From Acidobacteriota bacterium (lineage in GTDB: Bacteria; Acidobacteriota; Vicinamibacteria; Vicinamibacterales; SCN-69-37), in contig JANLHE010000521.1 of NCBI GenBank assembly GCA_024653875.1, positions 1 to 5,336 on the forward strand: 5,336 bases of DNA, given 5' to 3'. The translations under genes and the position numbers were made by a program. Below are positions 1 to 5,336 of this stretch, in pieces (the stretch's first letter is position 1; every line of letters starts with the position of its first letter). Below the pieces are notes generated by a model. The model did no database searches and had not been told where the DNA came from. It saw only the letters and a list, made by a program, of their open reading frames with translations.

Positions 1-1
1 C

Positions 2-151
2 GTACGGGCGAACCCGCACCTGCGCGTCTCGCTCCAGCGGCACGGCGGGCACTGCGGGTTCATCGGCCAGGCGACGCCGGATCATGACGGCTACTGGGCC
101 GAAGAGGCGGCAGTGGAGTTTGTCGCTACCGCACCCGCTTTCCGCCCTTGA
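2..151 (+). CDS. C-terminal end of a YheT-like alpha/beta-fold hydrolase (5' truncated by window edge)
   Basis: Only the last 49 residues are visible; the frame is open from base 2 to a TGA at 149-151. The fragment has NPHLRVSL followed by HGGHCGFI and then DGYWAEEAAVEF. This matches the C-terminal end of the YheT/ABHD1-3 branch of alpha/beta hydrolases, where the histidine of the GGHxGF motif completes the Ser-Asp-His triad (here residue 17 of the fragment) and a WAE motif starts the last helix. The nucleophile and acid lie outside the window. Family members are esterase-like cytosolic or membrane-associated enzymes with poorly known substrates, so no specific reaction can be given. The gene points toward the minus-strand cluster and its last 26 bases overlap the end of the amidohydrolase gene. 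The family call is fairly firm from these motifs. The main uncertainty is the short length of what can be seen. Confidence 0.8.
   Translation, partial: VRANPHLRVSLQRHGGHCGFIGQATPDHDGYWAEEAAVEFVATAPAFRP
126..151. other. Convergent 26-base overlap of two gene ends
   Basis: The plus-strand hydrolase stops with TGA at 149-151, and the minus-strand amidohydrolase stops with TAG at 128-126. Both coding frames therefore share 26 bases and there is no intergenic space for a terminator. The shared bases encode the tails VATAPAFRP (approximately) on the plus strand and VIKGGKRVR (approximately) on the minus strand. Transcripts from both sides must end inside the opposite gene and would overlap. Confidence 0.85.
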
Positions 152-1496
152 TCACCAGATCCACGTCCTGAAGCAGGTTGATGTACTTCAGGACATCCCC
201 GCGCACGGCGATGATGTCCGCGTACTTCCCGGGCGTGAGCGTCCCCACCTCCCGATCTTTCTTCATCATCAGCGACGGCCAGTACGTGGCGCTGCGAATG
301 GCCTCCATCGCCGGGATGCCCATCTCGCGCACCCAGACATCCAGTTCGTTCCACGTGGACTGGCTGTGGAACTGCATCGGAATGCCGCTGTCGGTGCCGA
401 TGAGCAGCGTGGCCCCGGCCTCGCGCAGCTGATCGATCTTGCGCCTGAGGGTGGGCTTGCGCGCGGGCGTCAACTGGAAATACCCCAGTTCACCCGGCGA
501 GCGCAGTGACTGGCGGATGTCGGCCACGATGTCCGCCTTCAGGCCCAGCGTCCAGGACGGATCGTCCAGGGACTCGGGGTGATCCCGCAGGTACTCGTAG
601 TTGAACAGGCCCTGCACGGTCGGGGTCCAGAAGAACGGGCCGAGCGACATCTTGGCCGAGCGCTCCCGAATCATCGCCATGATGTCCGCCGGGTACTCCG
701 GCGCGGTCGCCAGTCCCGTGTGCTCGAAGTTGTCCACGCCGGCGCGCAGGCCCAGCCGGATCTCATCGGGACGATGGGAGTGGCCGACGACAGGAAGGCC
801 GAGGGCATGCGCCTCCTGAACCACGGCGAACACCTCGGCCTCGGTCATCTGGTCCTGGTCGATGAGTTTAATGACGTCCACGCCCGCCTTCGCCAGTTGC
901 CGTACTTTCGCGCGCGCATCGTCCACGCCGTTGACGCCCCAGCGGAAGGCTTCGGTGCCTGGATACGGCGCGTGCTGGATGAAGGGACCCGAGACATACA
1001 GCCGCGGCCCCGGAATGTCGCCCCTGGCGATGGCGTTTCTGACGTTGATGCTGGCTTCAAGCGGCGCGCCCAGATCGCGCGCGGACGTGACGCCCGCGCG
1101 CAGGAGCTGGTTCGCCGACGCCGGCATGATCTCGGACTCGAACCGCGCCGGGTAGGTCTTGTCCCAGTGCGTGTAATCGGAGTGGCCGTTGATCATGAGG
1201 TGCACGTGCATATCCCACAACCCGGGCAGGACGGACATGCCCTCGGTGGAGATCACCTCCGCGCCCGCTGGCACGGCCAGCGTGCCCACGCGCCCCACGG
1301 CCGTGATGCGCTCGCCATCCACCAGGATCACGGAGTTCTGAATCGGCACGCCGCCGAACCCGTCGATCAAGGTGCCGCCCACCAGCGCGACCGTGCGTCC
1401 CGCCGCCTGGGGCGGAGCCGGAGTTCGCGCGCTCACCCCCGCGACCGCGATCGCCGCCGCCGCCATCAACACACCCACCATCGCCCGATACCGCAT
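126..1496 (-). CDS. Secreted amidohydrolase (imidazolonepropionase-like, metal-dependent)
   Basis: This 456-residue protein is a metal-dependent hydrolase of the amidohydrolase superfamily, in the branch usually labelled imidazolonepropionase-like. A signal peptide is visible: MRYR, a hydrophobic stretch to about residue 20, and a VSA cleavage site near residue 23. It should therefore act in the periplasm or outside the cell. A small beta-sandwich segment follows (VGGTLIDGFGG, residues about 39-49), then the TIM barrel. Likely metal ligands are His97 and His99 (DMHVH), Lys210 (VIKLI, probably carboxylated), His239 (VVGHSH), His259 (NFEH) and Asp369 (IGTDSG). The C-terminal GTLTPGKYADIIAV motif closes the sandwich domain. 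Characterised relatives split dipeptides or other amides, but the substrate here cannot be read from sequence. I chose the ATG at 1494-1496 because a GGGGGAGGG ribosome-binding site lies 6 bases upstream. A GTG directly before it (1497-1499) would add one residue but leaves only 3 bases of spacing. The gene follows the GGT gene after 30 bases and is probably co-transcribed with it. Confidence 0.93.
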   Translation of the reverse strand: MRYRAMVGVLMAAAAIAVAGVSARTPAPPQAAGRTVALVGGTLIDGFGGVPIQNSVILVDGERITAVGRVGTLAVPAGAEVISTEGMSVLPGLWDMHVHLMINGHSDYTHWDKTYPARFESEIMPASANQLLRAGVTSARDLGAPLEASINVRNAIARGDIPGPRLYVSGPFIQHAPYPGTEAFRWGVNGVDDARAKVRQLAKAGVDVIKLIDQDQMTEAEVFAVVQEAHALGLPVVGHSHRPDEIRLGLRAGVDNFEHTGLATAPEYPADIMAMIRERSAKMSLGPFFWTPTVQGLFNYEYLRDHPESLDDPSWTLGLKADIVADIRQSLRSPGELGYFQLTPARKPTLRRKIDQLREAGATLLIGTDSGIPMQFHSQSTWNELDVWVREMGIPAMEAIRSATYWPSLMMKKDREVGTLTPGKYADIIAVRGDVLKYINLLQDVDLVIKGGKRVR

Positions 1497-1502
1497 CACA
1501 CG

Positions 1503-1511
1503 CCCTCCCCC
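1503..1511 (-). promoter_or_regulatory. Ribosome-binding site of the amidohydrolase gene
   Basis: On the minus strand GGGGGAGGG lies 6 bases before the ATG at 1496. It is the clearest Shine-Dalgarno sequence in the window and decides between two adjacent start codons (GTG at 1499, ATG at 1496) in favour of the ATG. It sits in the 30-base gap after the GGT stop codon, so the amidohydrolase can be translated independently even on a shared transcript. Confidence 0.7.
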
Positions 1512-1526
1512 TGTCCCGACGAATAC

Positions 1527-3233
1527 CTACCGGCCCGCCGCATGCCCATCCTTGCGCGAGTCCGACCCGGCCACCCACCCACGCGGCAGCTTCATCACGA
1601 GCTGCGCGCCGCCAAACGCAATGTTCCGCTCATCGATGATCTCGTGCCCCAGGCCGCGAAGCGCGCGTCGCACGTCGTCGCCGATGGGCGATTCGAGCGC
1701 CACGCGGCGTCCGGCCATGTGGCGGAACCGCGGCGCATCGGACGCCTGCTGGACGTCCATGCCGAACAGCAGCAGGTTGAGCAGCACCTGCACGTGGCCC
1801 TGGGGCTGCATCGCCCCGCCCATCACGCCGAAGGCCAGCCACGGCTCGTCGCCAGCGGCATCGCGCGATACGCCGCTTGCGCGGGATGTCCTGGTGACAA
1901 ACGCCGGGATAATCGTGTGGAAGGGACGCTTCTTCGGCGCGACGGTGTTCGCGCGGCCCTCCTCCATCGTGAACCCCACGCCGCGGTCGTGCAGCAACAC
2001 GCCGGTGCCAGGCACGACGATGCCGCTGCCAAAGTAGTCGTACACCGAGTTGATGAACGAGACCATGTTCCCGTCCGCGTCGGCCACGGCCAGATAGATC
2101 GTGTCGCTTGACGTGGCCGCGTCACCCGGCGTCGCGCGTTCCATGGCCTTCGCCGGATCGATCAGCTGGCGCCGCCGCCCGATGTACTCGTCGGCCAGGA
2201 AGGACTCCGCGGGTGTCTTCATGAACGCCGCATCGCCCACGTAATGTTCGATGTCCGCGTAGGCCAGCTTCTTCGCTTCGATGAGGTGGTGCAGATACGC
2301 GGGCGAATTGTGCCCCATCGCTTTCAGGTCGTAGGTCTCCAGCAGCCGCAACATTTCGAGCGCGGCCACGCCCTGGCTGTTGGGCGGCAGTTCCCAGAGC
2401 CGATAGCCCTGGAAGGGCACGCTGATGGGCTGCACCCACTCCACCGCGTGCGCCGCGAAATCCTCGGGCGTCAGGAACCCGCCCCTGGACTGCGTGAACT
2501 CCGCGATACGCCGGCCCAACGCGCCACCGTAGAGGTGCCTGGCGCCGTTGGCGCCGATGTCGCGGTACGTGCGGGCGAGGTCGGGATTTCGAAACCACTC
2601 CCCGGCCTTGGGCGCCCGCTGGCCGTCGACCAACAGCGTGGCGCGGGCGCCCTCGTCGCGCCGCAGCAGGGTCGCTTCGCCGGCCCATTGGCCGGCAATG
2701 ATGGGCGTGACGGGGAATCCGGTCTCGGCAATCGCGATCGCCGGCGCGAGCGCCTCGGCCAGCGTCAGCGTGCCGAACTTCTCCAGCAACGCCGCCCATC
2801 CGGACAGCGAGCCGGGAACCGTCACCGCCTCAATCCCCTGGCTGACGCGGGTGCGCTTGCGCGAGGCGAGCGTCTCGCGCGTCATCAGGGCGCCGCTGCG
2901 GCCGCTCGCGTTCAGGCCGTGCAGGGTCTTGTCCTTCGCCGACCAGACCATGGCGAACAGGTCGCCGCCCACCCCGGTCATGTTCGGCTCGACCACGGTC
3001 AGCACGGCCGCGGCGACCACCGCCGCGTCGATCGCGTTGCCGCCCCGATCGAGCACGGCCAGGCCGGCCGACGTCGCCAGCGGCTGGCTTGTGGCAATCG
3101 CGGCATTCGGCGCGTAGACCGCGGACCGTCCCGCAAGCGTGGTGGGCCTGGGCACCTGCTGGACCGCCATCACGACCGTGGTCGCCGCGATGATGGCAGC
3201 CGTGAGAGGAACGATGCCGATGTGGATCCGCAT
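1527..3233 (-). CDS. ggt: Secreted gamma-glutamyltransferase-family Ntn-hydrolase (GGT-like)
   Basis: This 568-residue protein belongs to the gamma-glutamyltranspeptidase family. These are periplasmic N-terminal-nucleophile hydrolases that cleave themselves into a large and a small chain and then remove or transfer gamma-glutamyl groups, for example from glutathione. A signal peptide is visible (MRIHIG, hydrophobic to about residue 22, possible cleavage after VMA at 23). The large chain has RGGNAIDAA (63-71), TGVGGDLFA (86-94) and NASGR (108-112), whose Arg112 is a candidate for the arginine that binds the substrate carboxylate. The predicted nucleophile and cleavage point is Thr378 in SSDTIYL. 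The resulting small chain of 191 residues matches the E. coli small chain (about 190). It continues with DGNMVSFINS, FGSG, and MGGAMQPQGH (471-480, probable oxyanion glycines), and ends in AGSDSRKDG. RPFHTIIP (436-443) appears where E. coli GGT has a Ser-Ser pair, so activity may be hydrolytic or acylase-like rather than classical transfer. The gene starts 13 bases after the DUF72 stop. Confidence 0.95.
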   Translation of the reverse strand: MRIHIGIVPLTAAIIAATTVVMAVQQVPRPTTLAGRSAVYAPNAAIATSQPLATSAGLAVLDRGGNAIDAAVVAAAVLTVVEPNMTGVGGDLFAMVWSAKDKTLHGLNASGRSGALMTRETLASRKRTRVSQGIEAVTVPGSLSGWAALLEKFGTLTLAEALAPAIAIAETGFPVTPIIAGQWAGEATLLRRDEGARATLLVDGQRAPKAGEWFRNPDLARTYRDIGANGARHLYGGALGRRIAEFTQSRGGFLTPEDFAAHAVEWVQPISVPFQGYRLWELPPNSQGVAALEMLRLLETYDLKAMGHNSPAYLHHLIEAKKLAYADIEHYVGDAAFMKTPAESFLADEYIGRRRQLIDPAKAMERATPGDAATSSDTIYLAVADADGNMVSFINSVYDYFGSGIVVPGTGVLLHDRGVGFTMEEGRANTVAPKKRPFHTIIPAFVTRTSRASGVSRDAAGDEPWLAFGVMGGAMQPQGHVQVLLNLLLFGMDVQQASDAPRFRHMAGRRVALESPIGDDVRRALRGLGHEIIDERNIAFGGAQLVMKLPRGWVAGSDSRKDGHAAGR

Positions 3234-3246
3234 GGGCGCCTATTAT

Positions 3247-3978
3247 TCACCTTCCCAGGCGCGTTTCAGCACGGAGCCTGACGAGCTCGCCTTCAAACAC
3301 CTTCGCGAACTCGGGCCCTTTCCCCTCGTCCTCATGTTTGAAGTACACGAACACCTGGTCCCAGTCCTTCTCGTGGCCGAGCACCGAGCGGGCCCACTTC
3401 TCCAGATCCGCGGGACCATACCCTTCGTCACGCAACCGGAAGTACCCGTGCCGCGCGGTCGGCACGATCGGCGTCGTCTTGTCACCCATGTCCGCGATAC
3501 ACAGCGCGGCGCCGTGCTTCTCGAGAAGGCGAAACACCTCGTCGGCGTGCCAGGAGTCGTGACGGAATTCAAACGCGCACCGCAGGTCCGCAGGCAGAAT
3601 CCCCAGGAACGCCTCGAACTTCGCCAGATCGCATCTCATGTTCGGCGGCAACTGGAACAGCAGCGAGGCCAGATGCGGTCCCAACCGGCCGGCGCTGTCG
3701 GTGAACAACCGGATCGGCTCCCCGCAGTCCACCAGCCGCTTCTCGTGCGTGATGCGCTTGGGCGCCTTCAGCGTGTAGCGAAAGCCGTCGGGCGCCTGAT
3801 CGCGCCACCCTTCGGTCAGCTTCGGCGTGGGCATCCGGTAGAACGTGTAGTTGATCTCCACCGTCCGGAAGCGCTCCGCGTAAAACGCGAACATCTTCGA
3901 CGCGGGAAACGGATCGGGATAAAACGTGCCCTTCCATTCCGGATAGTTGTAGCCGGAGGTGCCGACGGCGATGTCCAT
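3247..3978 (-). CDS. DUF72 domain-containing protein (YecE-like)
   Basis: This 243-residue protein is a complete DUF72 (YecE family) protein, close to the family's usual size. The hallmark motifs appear in order: GTSGYNYPEWKGTFYP at residues 6-21, VEINYTFYRMP at 40-50, FRYTLKAPKRITHEKRL at 66-82, LLFQLPPN at 106-113, AFEFRHDSW at 135-143, then YFRLRDEGY at 179-187 and VYFKHEDEGKGPEF near 211-224. The fold is a TIM-barrel type and members are cytosolic; there is no signal peptide or membrane segment here. The biochemical role of the family is not settled, so none is assigned. The ATG at 3976-3978 places the N-terminus right at the conserved GTSG strand, as expected, although its ribosome-binding site is weak (GCCGGGCA). 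It lies 36 bases after the ABC permease gene and 13 bases before the GGT gene. That spacing fits one transcript but does not prove a shared pathway. Confidence 0.94.
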   Translation of the reverse strand: MDIAVGTSGYNYPEWKGTFYPDPFPASKMFAFYAERFRTVEINYTFYRMPTPKLTEGWRDQAPDGFRYTLKAPKRITHEKRLVDCGEPIRLFTDSAGRLGPHLASLLFQLPPNMRCDLAKFEAFLGILPADLRCAFEFRHDSWHADEVFRLLEKHGAALCIADMGDKTTPIVPTARHGYFRLRDEGYGPADLEKWARSVLGHEKDWDQVFVYFKHEDEGKGPEFAKVFEGELVRLRAETRLGR

Positions 3979-4014
3979 TGCCCGGCAACGATACTCCGGG
4001 CCCGGCCGGCCGCG

Positions 4015-5154
4015 CTACTCCGTCTTGCGGGACCGGGCCGCGGCGAGGGCGAGGACGGTCACGCCCCACGCTCCCATCGCCGCGAAGTGCGGCCAGAGCA
4101 GATCAAACCCGACGCCCTTGAGGAAGATGCCACGCACGATGACGAGGTAGTACCGCAGCGGGATCAGCGTCGTGATCCACTGGATGGCCACCGGCATGTT
4201 CTCAATCGGGAAGATGAAGCCGGAGAGGTAGATCATCGGCACCAGGAAGAAGAACGTGGATGTCATCATCGCCTGCTGCTGCGTCGACGAGATCGTGGAG
4301 ATGAACAACCCGAGGCCCAGCGTGCACAGCAGGTAGACGGCGCTGGCGGCCAGCAGCAGCGCCGGGCTGCCCAGCAGCGGCACCTGGAACCAGAACACCG
4401 CCACGGCCATGACCAGCAGCACGTCGATGAACCCCAGCATGCCGTACGGCAGGAGCTTGCCCATGATGAGCTCGAACCGTCCGAGCGGGGTCACGTTGAG
4501 CTGCTCAAGCGTCCCCAGTTCCCGCTCGCGCACGATGGCCATCGCGGACAGGTTGGACGTGATCAGCATCAGCAGCAGCGCCAGCACGCCGGGCACCATG
4601 AAGTCCTTGCTGACCAGCTGCGGGTTGTACCAGACCCGCACGTCGCCCTGGACCCCGCCGGTCCCGCCCGCGGCGCCACCGCCGACAAGGCGCTGCTCCG
4701 CCACCAGCGCCGCGTTGAACTCGCTCACGAGCCCGCTCGCGTACGCCAGCGCCACACCGGAGGAGTTGGCATCGGTGCCGTCTGCCAGCACCTGCACCGC
4801 CCGCGCGCTCGCCGTGCCGCTCCCATCGAGCGCGGCGCCAAATCCCATCGGCACCACCACGCCCAGCCACGCGCGTCCGGACGCGAGTGCGGCATCCACC
4901 TCGCTGGGACTGAGGAACTCATCCACCACGATGAAATACGGCGAGGCCGCGAAGCGCTCCACCAGCGCGCGGCTGTGCGTCGACCGGTCGCCATCCACGA
5001 CGACCACCGGCACGTCGTGCACGTCGGTCGTCGCCGCATACCCGAGCATCGTGAGCTGAAGAATGGGCGCGACGAGAATCACGCCGGCCAGGCGCGGATC
5101 CTGGCGGAGTTCCAGAAACTCCTTCCACATGAGAATGAGGATGCGCCCGATCAT
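4015..5154 (-). CDS. ABC-2 type transporter permease (YbhR-like), second of a tandem pair
   Basis: This 379-residue inner-membrane permease belongs to the ABC-2 family (YbhS/YbhR branch). It should pair with a second permease and an ATPase to export drugs or other small hydrophobic compounds. The layout is: cytosolic MIGRILILMWKEFLELRQDP, a first membrane helix at about 22-41, a large extracytoplasmic domain at about 42-182 that includes VWYNPQL (174-180), then five more likely helices near 184-206, 236-256, 262-287, 298-316 and 354-373. The conserved AIVRERELGTLEQL motif (206-219), the cytosolic element typical of these permeases, is intact, as is the RYYLVIVRGIFLKG segment (334-347). I chose the ATG at 5152-5154 because it overlaps the stop codon of the upstream permease as ATGA and starts the protein at the family's usual residue. 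A longer in-frame opening to 5229 would overlap the upstream gene by 79 bases and adds an unlikely Gly/Arg-rich leader. The gene ends 36 bases before DUF72. Confidence 0.95.
   Translation of the reverse strand: MIGRILILMWKEFLELRQDPRLAGVILVAPILQLTMLGYAATTDVHDVPVVVVDGDRSTHSRALVERFAASPYFIVVDEFLSPSEVDAALASGRAWLGVVVPMGFGAALDGSGTASARAVQVLADGTDANSSGVALAYASGLVSEFNAALVAEQRLVGGGAAGGTGGVQGDVRVWYNPQLVSKDFMVPGVLALLLMLITSNLSAMAIVRERELGTLEQLNVTPLGRFELIMGKLLPYGMLGFIDVLLVMAVAVFWFQVPLLGSPALLLAASAVYLLCTLGLGLFISTISSTQQQAMMTSTFFFLVPMIYLSGFIFPIENMPVAIQWITTLIPLRYYLVIVRGIFLKGVGFDLLWPHFAAMGAWGVTVLALAAARSRKTE
5151..5154 (-). other. ATGA stop/start overlap coupling the two permease genes
   Basis: On the minus strand the bases ATGA contain both the start codon of the second permease (5154-5152) and the stop codon of the first (5153-5151). 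Such overlaps commonly allow ribosomes to reinitiate, giving matched amounts of two subunits. This fits two proteins that form one complex. Only a weak G-rich stretch (GGGGCGG) precedes the start, so coupling probably matters more than an independent ribosome-binding site. Confidence 0.8.
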
Positions 5155-5336
5155 CGCCGCCCCAGCCGGACCGACGCGAGTCCCAGGACCACGACGGCAT
5201 ACACACCCAGGGCCGCCACCGAGGGCCACACCTCCCAGAGCGTCGACCCTTTCAGGACGATGCCCCGCAGCGCGACAAGGAAGTAGCGCGCCGGCACGAT
5301 CGTCGTGAGGTACTGCAACGGCAGCGGCATGCTCGC
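5151..5336 (-). CDS. ABC-2 type transporter permease (YbhS-like), C-terminal part only
   Basis: The right edge cuts this gene, leaving its last 61 codons and the TGA at 5151-5153. The visible end reads SMPLPLQYLTTIVPARYFL, then RGIVLKGSTLWEVWP, then a final hydrophobic helix closing with VRLGRR. It aligns without gaps to the end of the downstream permease, with 27 of about 60 residues identical by my hand count; shared blocks include QxxTT, RY, LV, RGI and LKG. It is therefore a tandem paralogue and probable heterodimer partner, like E. coli YbhS beside YbhR. The last transmembrane helix lies roughly in the final 25 residues. Its stop codon overlaps the next start codon by 4 bases. An ATPase and a membrane-fusion protein gene are expected further right, but that is inference. 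Confidence 0.92.
   Translation of the reverse strand, partial: ASMPLPLQYLTTIVPARYFLVALRGIVLKGSTLWEVWPSVAALGVYAVVVLGLASVRLGRR

Noticed and set aside
579..2111. A plus-strand open frame of 510 codons opposite the amidohydrolase and GGT genes
   Set aside because: It spans the junction of two clear minus-strand genes, is Arg/His-rich and has no domain motifs; it is an antisense shadow.
2679..2696. A perfect hairpin, GCCGGCC - CATT - GGCCGGC
   Set aside because: It lies inside the GGT coding sequence (encoding AGQWAG), has no U-tract and is explained by GC-rich codons; there is no reason to call it a terminator or regulatory site.
2244..3281. A plus-strand open frame of 345 codons opposite the GGT gene
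   Set aside because: The minus-strand GGT frame has continuous family motifs with a signal peptide; the plus-strand translation is low-complexity Arg/Gly/Gln sequence.
3981..4010. GC-rich inverted repeats (CCCGG/CCGGG and the palindrome CCGGGCCCGG) in the gap between the permease and DUF72 genes
   Set aside because: The stems are short and no T-run follows on the minus strand, so an intrinsic terminator is not supported; such palindromes are frequent by chance in this GC-rich DNA.
4317..4385. CAG/CAGC-rich stretch resembling a short repeat
   Set aside because: It is irregular and encodes Leu/Ala-rich membrane helix sequence of the permease; codon bias explains it.
5155..5229. A 25-residue N-terminal extension of the second permease starting at 5229
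   Set aside because: It lies inside the coding end of the upstream permease, reads as Gly/Arg-rich sequence unlike the family, and the ATGA overlap at 5151-5154 gives a natural start.
3139..5286. A plus-strand open frame of 715 codons antisense to DUF72 and the permease, longer than any accepted gene here
   Set aside because: It runs across three well-supported minus-strand genes. Its translation is rich in Arg, His, Gln and Glu with no recognisable domain, as expected for the antisense frame of GC-rich coding DNA where stop codons are rare.

Overview
The window is a high-GC (about two thirds G+C by eye), densely packed bacterial chromosomal segment. I see no mobile element, CRISPR array, RNA gene or phage feature. 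Two secreted enzymes and an ABC-2 exporter point to a Gram-negative-type cell plan. The mix of an imidazolonepropionase-like secreted amidohydrolase, a GGT-like hydrolase and GC-rich codon use would fit Acidobacteriota or a similar soil lineage. That assignment is inference only, because no taxonomic marker is present.

Layout. The left edge holds the last 49 codons of a plus-strand alpha/beta hydrolase of the YheT type. It converges on, and overlaps by 26 bases, the 3' end of a long minus-strand run that fills the rest of the window. Read 5' to 3' on the minus strand, that run is: the C-terminus of one ABC-2 permease (cut by the right edge), a second complete ABC-2 permease joined to it by an ATGA overlap, a DUF72 (YecE-like) protein, a secreted gamma-glutamyltransferase-family enzyme, and a secreted amidohydrolase. 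The gaps between the minus-strand genes are only 36, 13 and 30 bases. They could be transcribed together, and no intergenic stretch is long enough to hold a convincing separate promoter or terminator. There is no stretch of more than 300 bases without a gene.

How the genes may work together. The two permeases are tandem paralogues of the YbhS/YbhR kind and should form the membrane part of one efflux pump, with its ATPase and membrane-fusion protein expected beyond the right edge. The GGT-like enzyme and the amidohydrolase both carry export signals, so they probably act in the periplasm. They may cooperate in breaking down gamma-glutamyl or other amide compounds. DUF72 has no settled function, and its place between the two pairs may only reflect compact genome packing.

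Overall this is an ordinary region of well-known families. I found no strong candidate for a new system. The items most worth checking are the pairing of the two secreted hydrolases, the non-classical active-site motif of the GGT-like enzyme, and the convergent gene overlap.
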